Below are positions 41,645 to 52,400 of a stretch of 64,000 nt of DNA, in pieces (positions within the stretch are counted from its first letter, which is position 1; every line of letters begins with the position of its first letter). The stretch lies in the NCBI GenBank assembly GCA_002311655.1, contig DBYZ01000016.1, positions 1-64,000 on the forward strand, in the 5' to 3' direction. This stretch comes from Bacteroidales bacterium UBA1173 (GTDB lineage: Bacteria; Bacteroidota; Bacteroidia; Bacteroidales; F082). The translations under genes and the position numbers were made by a program. A model generated the notes under the pieces. It was given only the letters and a program-made list of their open reading frames with translations, was not told the DNA's origin and searched no databases.

Positions 41645-43402
41645 ATGAAAAAATTTACATTCGCTTTGATTTCATTGCTGACACTGGCATTTTCAGTTAA
41701 TGCTCAGCAATATGTTTCAACAGAACCGGCTAACAGAAACGTTATCCTGGAGGAATTCACTGGTCGTGGCTGTGGCTACTGCACCGACGGACACCGTATC
41801 GCTAACCAGATTATGGCTGCCAACCCAGGAAGAGTTTGGGCTATCAACATCCATGCTGGTGGTTATGCTCAGTCATCTTATCCTAACATGATTACTACTG
41901 ACGGTAACACCATCCATGGCGGATTCAGCATCAGCGGTTATCCTACAGGCGTCGTCAACAGAACAACAGCTGCAGGTATCGACCGCGGTCAGTGGACAGG
42001 TCAGGCTAACACACAGCTCAACCAGGCTGCTGAATGCAATGTCGCAGGTATAGCAAGAATCAATCCTGAAACAAGACTTGCAACTATCACTGTTGAGGTT
42101 TATTACACTGGAAATAGCTCTGTTACTGAGAATTATCTTACAGTGGCTATGCTTCAGGACAGTATCCTCGGCTCACAGTCTGACTACGGCAACTACAATC
42201 CGACACAGTGGCTCAACGGCCAGTATGTCCACATGCACATCCTTCGCGATGTCATCACTCCAAGCGCATGGGGCGAGGCTATCTCTCCAACGACAGCTGG
42301 TACTTTGATTACCAAGACTTATGAATATCAGATTCCGGAAGTCATCGGCAGCCCTAACGGCGTTGATGTCGTTCTCGATCACATCTTCTTCCTCGCATGG
42401 GTGTCAGAAAGAACACAAGGTCAGGCAACACGTCCTATCCTCACAGCTTGCGAGCTTGAAAAGACCACACTGACTGACGAACCAATCTATCCTGCAATGG
42501 GCGCTGTCACCCAGATTATCGCAGCATCATGCACAATGGAGAAAGATTTCGATTTCAGCGTTGCTAACATCGGAACAGAGACTTTGACATCATTGAAGTT
42601 TAATGCAGAGGTCGCGGATATGTCATACGAGTTTGAATGGACAGGCGAGCTTCCTTCAGGTGAAAACACCAAGATGGAATTCTCAATGGCTGTTCCTTAT
42701 GGTAATTATGTCGGTACATTGCGTATTACCGAGGCTAACGGTCAGGCTTTTGAAAACTCAACAGTTTTCATGGCTGAAAGTCAGGAATGGGCTGAAGTTG
42801 ATGCAGAAGGCGACGAGACTGATATCAAGGTTTACATCGTTCAGGACCAGTTCGGTGAGCAGATTACTTGGGATATCATCAATTCAGCAGGCGATATAGT
42901 CGCATCTGGCGGTCCTTACCAGCATCTTATCGGCTCTGGCTCAACACAGGTGAATGTCGGTAACGTCAACGGCATCGCTACAAACGAGTGCTATCTCTTC
43001 AGAATCTACGACTCAAACGGCAATGGTATCTGCTGCAATTATGGTAACGGATATTATTATCTCAAAGATGCTAATGGCAACAGATTTATTGAAGGTGCAG
43101 GCGATTACGGCGAGGGTACTACAAACCTCTTCTCAATCCATAAACATGGTGATGCAGTGAATGAGGCAATGTCTTCAAGCTTCAATATCTATCCAAATCC
43201 TGCCAATAGCAAGATTTACGTTGACGGAGAAGATGTTGGCGCTGTCGAGGTTTACAACTCTTTAGGCCAGAAGGTGGCAACAGTTGAAGGCTCAGAGCAC
43301 ACATCTGTTGACGTTACATCATTTGAAAACGGTGTTTACGTTGTGAGAGTCATCACCAACGAAGGCGCTGTGACAACACAAAAAGTTACTATCGCTCGCT
43401 AA
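41645..43402 (+). CDS. Omp28-related, thioredoxin-like T9SS-sorted protein
   Basis: A 585-aa protein with a signal peptide (FALISLLTLAFSVNA, cleavage before QQY). An Omp28/thioredoxin-like domain (about 30-270) starts ILEEFTGRGCGYCTDGHRIANQ and includes the redox CGYC motif. A beta-sandwich follows (about 275-500), with a segment resembling a cadherin/Ig-like module near DSNGNGICCNYGNGYYYL. The C-terminal T9SS sorting domain has IYPNPANSKIYV, VEVYNSLGQKVATV and GVYVVRV. P. gingivalis Omp28 is a related surface protein. The CxxC suggests disulfide chemistry or redox sensing outside the cell, but this is inference. Confidence 0.87.
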   Translation: MKKFTFALISLLTLAFSVNAQQYVSTEPANRNVILEEFTGRGCGYCTDGHRIANQIMAANPGRVWAINIHAGGYAQSSYPNMITTDGNTIHGGFSISGYPTGVVNRTTAAGIDRGQWTGQANTQLNQAAECNVAGIARINPETRLATITVEVYYTGNSSVTENYLTVAMLQDSILGSQSDYGNYNPTQWLNGQYVHMHILRDVITPSAWGEAISPTTAGTLITKTYEYQIPEVIGSPNGVDVVLDHIFFLAWVSERTQGQATRPILTACELEKTTLTDEPIYPAMGAVTQIIAASCTMEKDFDFSVANIGTETLTSLKFNAEVADMSYEFEWTGELPSGENTKMEFSMAVPYGNYVGTLRITEANGQAFENSTVFMAESQEWAEVDAEGDETDIKVYIVQDQFGEQITWDIINSAGDIVASGGPYQHLIGSGSTQVNVGNVNGIATNECYLFRIYDSNGNGICCNYGNGYYYLKDANGNRFIEGAGDYGEGTTNLFSIHKHGDAVNEAMSSSFNIYPNPANSKIYVDGEDVGAVEVYNSLGQKVATVEGSEHTSVDVTSFENGVYVVRVITNEGAVTTQKVTIAR

Positions 43403-43413
43403 ATTTGAAGCAA

Positions 43414-43809
43414 ATGTTTTCGTGCCCCATTCAAATAAGAATGAGCGACCTCGATCCGTTTGACCATGTCAACAACGGGGCGCAGTGCAACCTCTTCGAC
43501 TACGGTCGCAGCCAGTATTTTGAACATCTGTTCAATCATCAGATTGATTGGATGAAATTCAGCTACGTGCTTGTACATGTTGAGCTGGACTTCAAGAAAC
43601 CTGTGAAGATACAAGACCAGATAGTCTGTGAGACAGAGGTTTATGAAGTAGGGCACACAAGCTTTAAAATGCGTCAATATCTAAAAAACGCTGTGACAAA
43701 CGACATTCTGACCGTTTGTCACAGCGTTATTGTTTGCATCGACCGGGCTAAAAACGTGCCAATGGATATCCCAGAGACCGATCGGTTTATGCTCGGTTAC
43801 AGCTTCTAG
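43414..43809 (+). CDS. Acyl-CoA thioesterase-like hotdog protein (4HBT family)
   Basis: A 131-aa cytoplasmic protein with the 4HBT hotdog pattern: IQIRMSDLDPFDHVNNGAQCNLFDYGRSQYFEH (catalytic Asp region and the VNN motif), a central helix, and LVHVELDFKKPVKIQDQIVCET strands. Family members hydrolyse acyl-CoA or acyl-ACP thioesters. I prefer the ATG at 43414 to an in-frame TTG at 43405. It lies just behind the Omp28-like gene. Its stop overlaps the convergent pyrF stop (CTAG). Confidence 0.85.
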   Translation: MFSCPIQIRMSDLDPFDHVNNGAQCNLFDYGRSQYFEHLFNHQIDWMKFSYVLVHVELDFKKPVKIQDQIVCETEVYEVGHTSFKMRQYLKNAVTNDILTVCHSVIVCIDRAKNVPMDIPETDRFMLGYSF

Positions 43810-44615
43810 ATGAATTTTTCCATCTGTTTTTGCAGTTTCTCTGCCTCTTCTGCGGCTCTCTCCGCAAAGTCTTCACCATTTGAAGCGTAGATAATTCCTC
43901 TTGATGAGTTTACTAACAGCCCGATTTGGTCGTTGAGACCGTATTTTGCAACGGCTTGTAAATCACCGCCTTGTGCTCCGACACCTGGCACGAGAAGGAA
44001 GCTGTCAGGCATCATCTTACGGATCTCGCCGAGTTCCTCGGGATGTGTGGCACCGACAACATACATCATCTTATTGCTGTCAGCCCATTCTTGTGATTTC
44101 AGTAAAACGTTTTTATAAAGTTCCTTGCCTTCAGCGTTGAGATATTGGAAGTCTTTTGAGCCTTTGTTTGATGTCAGAGCCAACAAAATGACCCATTTGT
44201 CTTCAAAACCGAGGAAAGGCTCCACTGAATCGACTCCCATATAAGGTGCTACAGTAATGGCGTCGGCGTTCAACGTCTCAAAGAATGCACGTGCATAATT
44301 GGCTGATGTGTTTCCGATATCGCCACGTTTTGCGTCAGCGATAACAAAAATCTCAGGATAGTTTTCCTTGATGTAATTGATTGTCTTTTCGAGACTTAGC
44401 CATCCTTTTGCACCGTAAACCTCGTAAAAAGCGGTGTTCGGCTTATAAGCTACAGCATATTTTGCGGTGGCATCAATAATGGCTTTGTTAAAAGCAAAAA
44501 CTGGATCTTCTTCGCTCAAAAGATGCTGCGGAATCTTTTTTATGTCAGTGTCAAGTCCCACGCAAAGAAATGATTTCTTCGCTTTTATCTGACTGGTTAT
44601 CGCTTCCTTATTCAT
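43806..44615 (-). CDS. pyrF: Orotidine 5'-phosphate decarboxylase (PyrF)
   Basis: It decarboxylates OMP to UMP, the last step of de novo pyrimidine synthesis. The 269-aa protein has the type-2 pattern: FLCVGLDTDIKKIP at the start, the catalytic DAKRGDIGNTSANYA motif, and VPGVGAQGGD and LLVNSSRGIIYAS in the phosphate-binding region. It lies 137 nt downstream of prfA, with a dispersed repeat element between. No convincing promoter of its own was found, so it may depend on readthrough. Confidence 0.95.
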   Translation of the reverse strand: MNKEAITSQIKAKKSFLCVGLDTDIKKIPQHLLSEEDPVFAFNKAIIDATAKYAVAYKPNTAFYEVYGAKGWLSLEKTINYIKENYPEIFVIADAKRGDIGNTSANYARAFFETLNADAITVAPYMGVDSVEPFLGFEDKWVILLALTSNKGSKDFQYLNAEGKELYKNVLLKSQEWADSNKMMYVVGATHPEELGEIRKMMPDSFLLVPGVGAQGGDLQAVAKYGLNDQIGLLVNSSRGIIYASNGEDFAERAAEEAEKLQKQMEKFI

Positions 44616-44641
44616 AATATTTTATTAAGTCACAAATTGTT

Positions 44642-44742
44642 CGTCATTTCGAGCTTGTCGAGAAATCACCGCCATCGGAATGTCCCGAATCAATTGATTG
44701 GCGGAGATTTCTCCATTGCGCTTTGCTCCAGTCGAAATGACG
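44642..44742. repeat. CGTCATTTCGA inverted-repeat element between prfA and pyrF
   Basis: Outer arms CGTCATTTCGA (44642-44652) and TCGAAATGACG (44732-44742), plus inner GAGAAATC/GATTTCTC and CCGCCA/TGGCGG segments, make a ~100-nt imperfect palindrome. It is of the REP/MITE-like kind widespread in Bacteroidota. It contains no gene. A related half-element occurs inside the helicase gene at 63637-63665, and a related hairpin at 5181-5222. Confidence 0.75.
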
Positions 44743-44752
44743 GGGTTGGGTG

Positions 44753-45835
44753 TTATTCCTCAAGTCCCTCCTTGAGTCTTTCAGCGTTCTCTGCCATTTG
44801 CAGATTCTCGATAAACGAAGTGAGGTCGCCATCCATCACTGATGTCAGATTATACACGGTGAATCCGATACGATGGTCGGTGACACGGCCCTGTGGATAG
44901 TTATATGTGCGGATCTTCGCTGAGCGGTCGCCCGTCGACACCATGGTCTTACGTTTTGAGCAAACCTCTTCCATATATTTGTTGTACTCAGCTTCGTAGA
45001 TACGAGTACGCAGGATCTTCATTGCCTTTGCCATGTTCTTGGCCTGTGAACGCTCGTCGATGCAGCTCACCACCACGCCAGTAGGGATGTGGGTGAGACG
45101 CACGGCTGAATATGTTGTGTTAACGCACTGTCCGCCAGGTCCTGATGCTGCGCAGTAAACCTCTTTCTTGATATCTTTGTCGAGCAGTTCCACGTCGAAT
45201 TCCTCAGCTTCCGGAAGCACCACCACTGATGCTGCAGATGTGTGGATACGTCCCTGTGTCTCGGTCTTAGGCACACGTTGCACGCGATGCACTCCTGATT
45301 CAAACTTTAGGATTCCGTAGGCTCCGTCGCCTATGACGTTGAACACTATTTCCTTGAAACCGCCAGCTGTTCCTTCGTTTGCATCGACGGTCTCCACTTT
45401 CCAGTTCTTAGCTTCACAGAACTTAATATACATTCTGTAGAGGTCGCCTGCAAAGATAGCAGCTTCATCGCCGCCAGTGCCTGCACGGATCTCCATCACG
45501 GCGTTCTTGCCGTCGGTAGGGTCTTTAGGGATGAGCATCAAGCGGATGTCCTCTTCGAGTTTTGCAACTTTTTCTGTCGCCTCGTCGAGTTCTTCCTGCG
45601 CCATCTCACGCATGTCCTCGTCTTTCTCAGTCTTCAACAATTCCTTTGCCTCACTGATGTTTGCGAGATATGTCTTGTACTGATTGAACGCTTCTATAAC
45701 AGGTTCAAGGTCTTTATAATCTTTATTCACCTTGACGTAACGCTTCATGTCGTTCATCAGTTCTGGGTCATTGAGCTGCTCACGCAGCGCTTCCCAGCGT
45801 TCTTTAATCGCTTCTAATTTGTCAATTATTTCCAT
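44753..45835 (-). CDS. prfA: Peptide chain release factor 1
   Basis: It terminates translation at UAA and UAG codons. The 360-aa protein has the N-terminal helical domain, the anticodon-like domain 2/4, and the catalytic GGQ loop in AASGPGGQCVNTTYSAVRLTHIPTG, which hydrolyses peptidyl-tRNA. The HRVQRVPKTETQGRIHTSA segment is standard for RF1. Its ATG overlaps the stop of the AIR-synthase-like gene by one base (TAATG). UAG recognition by RF1 is relevant to the TAG-bearing heptad arrays in this genome. Confidence 0.96.
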   Translation of the reverse strand: MEIIDKLEAIKERWEALREQLNDPELMNDMKRYVKVNKDYKDLEPVIEAFNQYKTYLANISEAKELLKTEKDEDMREMAQEELDEATEKVAKLEEDIRLMLIPKDPTDGKNAVMEIRAGTGGDEAAIFAGDLYRMYIKFCEAKNWKVETVDANEGTAGGFKEIVFNVIGDGAYGILKFESGVHRVQRVPKTETQGRIHTSAASVVVLPEAEEFDVELLDKDIKKEVYCAASGPGGQCVNTTYSAVRLTHIPTGVVVSCIDERSQAKNMAKAMKILRTRIYEAEYNKYMEEVCSKRKTMVSTGDRSAKIRTYNYPQGRVTDHRIGFTVYNLTSVMDGDLTSFIENLQMAENAERLKEGLEE

Positions 45836-47001
45836 TAGTATTCAAAAACTCCGTATTTACTCTTAATTGTAAGTTGCTTTCTGTCGGATTTCTCCACGTG
45901 TCCGATGATTTGTGCATTGATATTGAATGAGTTGGCAATCTTAATCATCTCTTCTGCCGATTTCTCGTCAGTGTAGATTTCAAGACGTGAGCCCATGTTA
46001 AACACCTTGTACATCTCCTGCCAGTCGGTGCCTGATGACTCCTGAATCATCTCGAACAACGGTGGCAACTCGATCATGTTGTCCTTGATAATGTGTAACT
46101 TATCGATGAAATGTGTCACCTTGGTCTGTGCGCCGCCGCTGCAGTGGATGATGCCGTTGATTTTTGGTCTCAAATTCTCCAAAATCGGCACCATCATCGG
46201 TAAATATGTGCGCGTAGGGGCGAGGATGAGTTTTCCGACATCCACTCCTGGAACCTTTGTAGGCTCTGTAAGTGTATGATTGCCAGAGTAAACCAAATCC
46301 TCAGGTATCGAGTGGTCGTAACTCTCAGTGTATTTCTCTGCCAGATAATGTCCCAGCACATCGTGACGTGCCGAAGTCAGACCATTTGAGCCCATGCCGC
46401 CGTTATATTTGTCTTCGTATGTTGCTTGTCCGTATGATGCGAATCCCACGAGGACATCGCCTGGTTGGATGTGATTTTCAATGACTTCCGAACGTTTTAT
46501 TCTTGTTGTCACGGTGCTGTCAACGATGATGGTTCTCACCAAGTCGCCAACGTCGGCGGTCTCGCCTCCAGTGAGGTAGATGCCTACGCCAAGTGAACGC
46601 AGTTTTGCCAAAAACTCCTCGGTGCCGTTGATGACTGCTGAAATAACCTCACCTGGAATAAGATTTTTGTTGCGTCCGATGGTGGAGGAGAGGAGCATCT
46701 TGTCGGTGGCACCCACGCACATCAGGTCATCGGTGTTCATCACCACTGCATCTTGTGCAATGCCAGCCCACACTGACAAATCGCCGGTTTCTTTCCAATA
46801 AAGGTATGCCAACGATGACTTTGTGCCTGCGCCGTCGGCATGCATGATGTTACAATACTCGTCATCACCACCTAAAATATCCGGTATAATCTTGCAGAAG
46901 GCGTTTGGATACAAGCCTTTGTCAAGATTTTTGATGGCATTATGTATATCTTCTTTCTCAGCGGAGACTCCGCGGAGCTGATAACGTTTTTCTACTGGCA
47001 T
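45835..47001 (-). CDS. purM: AIR synthase-like protein (phosphoribosylformylglycinamidine cyclo-ligase, PurM)
   Basis: A 388-aa member of the PurM superfamily, predicted to close the imidazole ring of AIR in purine synthesis. The N-terminal half has HADGAGTKSSLAYLYWK, VWAGIAQDAVVMNTDDLMCVGA and LTGGETADVGDLV; the C-terminal half has GFASYGQATYEDKYNGGMGSNGLT and MGSRLEIYT. It is longer than E. coli PurM and divergent in the C-terminal part, as I recall for Bacteroidota versions. It is sandwiched between the OmpA-like gene (1 nt gap) and prfA (1 nt overlap), so the three form one transcription unit. Confidence 0.8.
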   Translation of the reverse strand: MPVEKRYQLRGVSAEKEDIHNAIKNLDKGLYPNAFCKIIPDILGGDDEYCNIMHADGAGTKSSLAYLYWKETGDLSVWAGIAQDAVVMNTDDLMCVGATDKMLLSSTIGRNKNLIPGEVISAVINGTEEFLAKLRSLGVGIYLTGGETADVGDLVRTIIVDSTVTTRIKRSEVIENHIQPGDVLVGFASYGQATYEDKYNGGMGSNGLTSARHDVLGHYLAEKYTESYDHSIPEDLVYSGNHTLTEPTKVPGVDVGKLILAPTRTYLPMMVPILENLRPKINGIIHCSGGAQTKVTHFIDKLHIIKDNMIELPPLFEMIQESSGTDWQEMYKVFNMGSRLEIYTDEKSAEEMIKIANSFNINAQIIGHVEKSDRKQLTIKSKYGVFEY

Positions 47002-47002
47002 A

Positions 47003-49426
47003 TTACTTGAAAATCAATTTGTGTTCGTCGGTATTAAAATCAAAGTTTCCGAAGGTCTTCAAAGCCTTCTGTCCAATAACCCAATCGTATTTCTGGTTGT
47101 TGTAAACTGTCACTTTTATATTCTCAACGCTGCGGTCTGCGATGCGCATCTCCTTGATAATGAATACTGCACGGTCTTTTACAGCACCAGTGGTGATAAT
47201 CTTGTCGATGTTGTCACCTACAAAGTCGTCTTTTGTTATTGAGCCTTTTGTGAGCAGCTCCATGACTTTGCTCTGCGACACTCCGAAGTCGTAGGTGCTC
47301 ATATAAGCCACGGTTTCAGTGTATGCGTTGACGTATGCCTTGAATAAGAAATTGCCGTTTTTGTCTTGTGAGAATCCGACTTTATTGTCTTCAGGATTCA
47401 ACCTGATGTTGGCCATCTGATCATCGCTGATGTCTTCACGTGTGACATAATCCTTGCTCAAAACCCTGAACTCTGTTCTACGGTTTAGCTGGTGTGCCTT
47501 CTCTTTCTGCTCCTCTGTTGGCAATGAATTGATGTATTCCTCAGTGAGTTTCTGACCGTCGACACTTCTCGGGACGCGTTCACCATAACCTTTTGCTGTC
47601 AATCGCATCGGGTCAATACCTCTGACAACCAAGTAATCGCACACCGCTTGGGCACGTTTCTGCGACAAGATATCGTTGCTCGTCTCCGAACCACGGAAGT
47701 CAGTGTGTGAACCAAGCTCGATGGTTATATTAGGGTTGAGTTGCAGAATCTCAATCAAACCTTGCAACGAGTCCTCAAATTGTGGCTTCAAGTCCCATTT
47801 GCCCAAGTCGTACTGAATCTCCGGAAGAACGATAGAACCATCAGGAATCATTGCGATTTCGTAGTTTGGAGTGAAGTCTTTGCTGAATTCCAAACCAATC
47901 GTGCTGATTGTGTCTGTGGAGGTGAAATAGTTGTTCTTGTCAATGGTGAGAATGTATATGTTGTTGAGATTCAACACCCCCTCATTAAACTGGAAAGCTC
48001 CGTTGTCGCTCGACAATGTGGTGGCTTTCGTTCCGTCGGTGCCGATGATGCTTACATTGGCGCCACTCACATACTGCAGACTGTTTTTGTCTTTGATGGT
48101 TCCGTTTACGGTGAATGTAATAGGAGGCTCGATGAAGTAATAAATGTCGTCATCCATTCCGTTGCGGCTGTCTCTGTTCGATGCAAAAAAGCCGCGTTCC
48201 TCGGTAGGGTGGAAGATGATGCTGAAATCATTGCCAATCGAGTTGATTGGATATTTCATGTTAACTGGCTTTGACCAAACACCTGTTGAATCTTTCGTTG
48301 TCACGAAGATGTCGAGTCCGCCCATGCCGCCATGACCGTCAGAGGAGAAATAGAGAGTGGAGTCGTTGCGCAGGAACGGGAACATCTCGTCACCTGGAGT
48401 GTTCACTATCTCACCAAGGTTAAACGGACGACCGAACTTGCCGCTTTCGTCTTTCATTGTCATCCAGATGTCCTTGCCTCCAAATCCGCCTTGACGTTCC
48501 GACACGAAATACATTATGCTCTCGTCAGAATTCAATGTAGGATGTCCGACAACATCGAGACTGTCGATGCCTGAAATCTCAACAACGACCGCTTCTGAGA
48601 ACGACGTGCCTGTTCTTCTTGACTTCACAATCTGGCATCCCGACTGGCGTTTCTTGTCGTTGGGGCATCTCGTGAAATAGACATCTGAAAACGATTTTGT
48701 AAAGAACGGCATGCCTTCGCTGCCATTGGTGTTGATTCCGTCTTCTTCGTCAACGAGCTCAGGCTTGTCCCAGTTGTTGTTTTTATCTTGTCTTGTGTAA
48801 TAAAAATCCGAGAAATGCTGTCCTGTGATGGCGTCTTTTTCTCTTGCAACACCGCCTTCACGTGTTGATGTGAAGATGATGTCGTTGTAGTTATTCGATA
48901 TCCATGCCACACCAAAATCCGATGACTTCGAATTCAATGCTTTCACACGTGTTACTTCGTATTTTGAAGGATTCTCGAGCCATTCTTTGATGTGCTTGAT
49001 GTCATCGGCAGCACGTTGTCCGCGTGGATCATCAGGAACTGCCTGGGTATACAGATCGTAATTTGCAAGAGCTTCGTCGTATTTCTCATTACGTTTCAAG
49101 ACATCACCGTAATGGAGATAATAAATCGGATTATTCTTAGGAAATTCACTCTTGCCGACACGTTTGTATTGAACTGCCGCCTGACGAACGTTGTCGGTCA
49201 AACGATAGCACTCGCCGAGCTGGTATGTGATACGCATACGCTCGTCTTCAAATTTTTTCTTGCGTGTCTTTTTATAAGCTTTTTTATAGCGCTCAATGGC
49301 TTGGTAATATTGTCCTCTCTCAAACGCCAGGTCGGCATTCTTGGCAGGGCTGCGTCGTTGAGCGTTAGTTGGCAGAGCTAATCCGAATAATATTGCAAAA
49401 ACTAGTAATACAAATCTCTTTGACAT
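47003..49426 (-). CDS. OmpA-family protein with TPR, PD40 propeller and CRD domains (PorE-like)
   Basis: An 807-aa envelope protein with a signal peptide (MSKRFVLLVFAILFGLALPTNA, then QRR; no lipobox Cys). TPR helices (about 28-145) lead to a PD40/WD40-like propeller (about 165-430, with repeated SDV.F, DE..MYFVS and DSTLYFSSDGHGG). A carboxypeptidase-regulatory-like beta domain (about 440-510) follows. The OmpA peptidoglycan-binding domain (about 520-660) has IELGSHTDFRGS and LSQKRAQAV. An unusual ~150-aa C-terminal extension completes it. The domain order is that of PorE, the T9SS component thought to tie the secretion machine to peptidoglycan. The extension and missing lipobox argue for caution. 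Confidence 0.82.
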   Translation of the reverse strand: MSKRFVLLVFAILFGLALPTNAQRRSPAKNADLAFERGQYYQAIERYKKAYKKTRKKKFEDERMRITYQLGECYRLTDNVRQAAVQYKRVGKSEFPKNNPIYYLHYGDVLKRNEKYDEALANYDLYTQAVPDDPRGQRAADDIKHIKEWLENPSKYEVTRVKALNSKSSDFGVAWISNNYNDIIFTSTREGGVAREKDAITGQHFSDFYYTRQDKNNNWDKPELVDEEDGINTNGSEGMPFFTKSFSDVYFTRCPNDKKRQSGCQIVKSRRTGTSFSEAVVVEISGIDSLDVVGHPTLNSDESIMYFVSERQGGFGGKDIWMTMKDESGKFGRPFNLGEIVNTPGDEMFPFLRNDSTLYFSSDGHGGMGGLDIFVTTKDSTGVWSKPVNMKYPINSIGNDFSIIFHPTEERGFFASNRDSRNGMDDDIYYFIEPPITFTVNGTIKDKNSLQYVSGANVSIIGTDGTKATTLSSDNGAFQFNEGVLNLNNIYILTIDKNNYFTSTDTISTIGLEFSKDFTPNYEIAMIPDGSIVLPEIQYDLGKWDLKPQFEDSLQGLIEILQLNPNITIELGSHTDFRGSETSNDILSQKRAQAVCDYLVVRGIDPMRLTAKGYGERVPRSVDGQKLTEEYINSLPTEEQKEKAHQLNRRTEFRVLSKDYVTREDISDDQMANIRLNPEDNKVGFSQDKNGNFLFKAYVNAYTETVAYMSTYDFGVSQSKVMELLTKGSITKDDFVGDNIDKIITTGAVKDRAVFIIKEMRIADRSVENIKVTVYNNQKYDWVIGQKALKTFGNFDFNTDEHKLIFK

Positions 49427-49480
49427 AATTTCACTTTTTAAGATAACGTTGATTACACCTGTCTATTGTGATGTCAAGGC

Positions 49481-52400
49481 CTAATCGATGATTATCTTTC
49501 TATATGCCTCACCTTTGTTTGTCATAACTTTTATGAAATACACTCCTGATTTTGGGAAGCAGTTGAGTCTTACCTCATCATTGAATGTTGTCTCATATAT
49601 CATAGTTCCAAGGGCGTTGAATACCAATACTTTAGAATTTTCTGTACTTGTTGTCAGCAACACGCCTTCTCCAATCTTCGACGGGTTAGGATAAATGCCG
49701 ACAAAGATATTGTTGTTGTCAACATTGAGCATGTTGTTGAATTCCAATTCGTATGCGTTTGTTGACGAACCGACCATCATATTGGTGCTGAAGTATATGA
49801 TATTCTCAGCTTGTTCTGAAATCACCTCACCTGTTGAAGTGTCGTAGAGTTTGAATATTATCTCGTCGTCGTCATCGCCGTAAACAGTGATGAATGTGAG
49901 GTATCTGTTAAGCTGCTCGACAAATATTGGTCTTGCACTTCCTCTGCATTCGCCATTGCTGAATGCTCCGACTTCGAAACTCTTGTCGCTCTGGTCGTAG
50001 CCGTCTAACTTGATGATAGCGGTCACGCACATGTTGAATGGATACTTGTGGACATTTGGCACCCAATGGTTGTCTTTTGTCGTTACGTTGGCATCAAATC
50101 TATTGCTTCTCTGGTTCGTGTCAGCAGTATGATAGATAAATGATTTTGCTGTGTTGCCGCAGTTGTTGTACATATAACCCTGACCTGGGACCAGAGTGGT
50201 GAGTGAGCCTACCCAACCGGTACTGTCGTTATATTCAGCATAGTTCTCCATAGATTTGAACACGTCGCCTGTTGTTGCATGAAGATTCGACAAAGCCTCG
50301 TTGATTTCAAGCTCTTCATGTACAGGATATCCAATCCAGCTCCAACCTTTCGCTAATGTGATAGGGTGGTTGTTAGGATCTGCGATGATGCCGTGGATGC
50401 TTAATGTGTAATCCTCAGTCATGTTGATGCTGTACATCTTCTCGTTGACGATTCTTGTCAAGGTGCCGTTCCACTCATTGTTGGCGTATTCGATATACTG
50501 CGTGCTTGATCTGATGTATGTGGCTTTGCCTGCCAGTCTGTCTTTGATCATGCCCAAGCCGTCGATGCCATTCATCTCGATGTATGTTGAATACCAGTTC
50601 CATCCCTCAACCAAATCTGTGTTCTGACCATGGTCGAAATGTGCCACAAAATTCACGGATTCTGATGCTGTGAATGTGTATACAGGCTCTGTCGATACAA
50701 TGTTGCCATTAACACTCCAGTTGACGAAAGCGTAATTGTCAGTTCCTGTTGCAACCAATGTCACTTCTGAACCAACCTGATACATGCCGGCACCTGTCAC
50801 GGTTCCTGCGAAGTCAGGCATTGCTACTGCTGTTATTTCAACAGCAGGGGCGAAGTTCAAAACGTATGGATCCAACACTGTTCCTGCAGCAGTGTTGTGT
50901 AAGAATGTCAGTGTCTGTCCAGCCACATATTCAGATTCCAAACCTGTTCTGTGGTCGTAAAGCTTAAATGTCAGTTCCTCGCCGTCATTACCGTAGATTG
51001 TCATCAATACGATATATCTGTCAATTGATTCAATGTAAAGTGGCATCTGGCTGCCTCTGACTATGTTGCCACAGAATGCGCCAACTTCAAGAGAATCATT
51101 GCGTTGCTCAACACCGCAGATCTCGATGACACCCATCAGATCCATGGTTTGTGGTGTGGTAACTGGAATCCAGTGGTTGCCGACGCCGAAGTTGGCTGTG
51201 AGAGCCCTGCTTCCTTCTGCAATGAAGGTGTATACAGAGTTTGTAGAAACCACATTGCCGTTTTCTGTCCAGTTATAGAATGTGTATCCCGGATTAGCTG
51301 TAGCTGTCACGGTGATTTCGTCGCCAAAGTTGCAAGGTCCGCTGCCAGTCACTGTTCCATAGCTAGTTGGATTAGCGTTTACAGTGATGAACAATTCTGA
51401 AACAAAGTTCAAAATATATGGGTCGTTGGTTGTTCCTATAAACTGATCTTGTACGAATGTTATTGTGCTCAAACATTCGAGGTCAAGGACGGTGTTGCTT
51501 TCATGATCATACAGTTTGAAAGTGATTTGGTCGTCGTTGTTGCCGTATATCGTCATGTAAACCAGGAATCTTCCTGTTGAGTTTACAAATTGTGCCCTCT
51601 GGCTGCCGCGGACTTCATCGCCACAGAAAGCTCCAACTTCATACTGATTTGAAGTGATGTCTTCACCGTCAATCTGAACAACACAGGTAAGCATCATTGT
51701 GTAAGGATACAAAGTGTTGTTAGGAATCCAATGATGATTGTCTTCAACAGAGAAGTTCGCTACAAAGTTTCTGTTGCTTTCAATGTTGAAGCTGAATGAT
51801 GGGGATGATGTTACGATTTCACCGTTTTCTGTCCAGTAGTTGAAGACTGAGTGGATGTAAGGATACACTGACATCGTGACTCTTGTGCCAGCTGGATATG
51901 TACCTTGACCGTAAACGACTCCCATGCCTGGCATGTTAGATGAAGCTGTAACAATATAGTTGTTAAGTTCGAAAACTGCTGTGAGATATCTGTTGCCTGT
52001 CACTTGGAAACTGTATGTTGCATCGGTGCTCACGATGATTGTGTCGTTTTCCAGCCAGCCAGCGAAATGGTAATGCTCGGCAGGTGTTGCAACCAATGTG
52101 GCTGTGGTGTGATACGGATAAATGCCTGCACCTTCAACGGTTCCTGTTTCTTCTTCTAACACGTCGGCAATGATCTCGAAATCATCAGGGATGTATGTGG
52201 CTACAAGATTTCTGTTTCTGTCAATGTTGAAAGTGTATGTCTGATTTGTTGATACCACTTCGCCGTATTCTTTCCAGCATGAGAAGTTGTAATGCTCGTA
52301 GCCTGTGGTTGTCACTGTGACCGGTGTGTTGTATACATAATCACCATCACCTGTTGTCTCACCGGCATCCGCGATATTCAACGATGTGGTGACATTGTAT

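Noticed and set aside
47741..48274. 177-codon open frame antisense to the OmpA-like gene
   Set aside because: It overlaps the propeller and CRD coding region and has no signal of its own.
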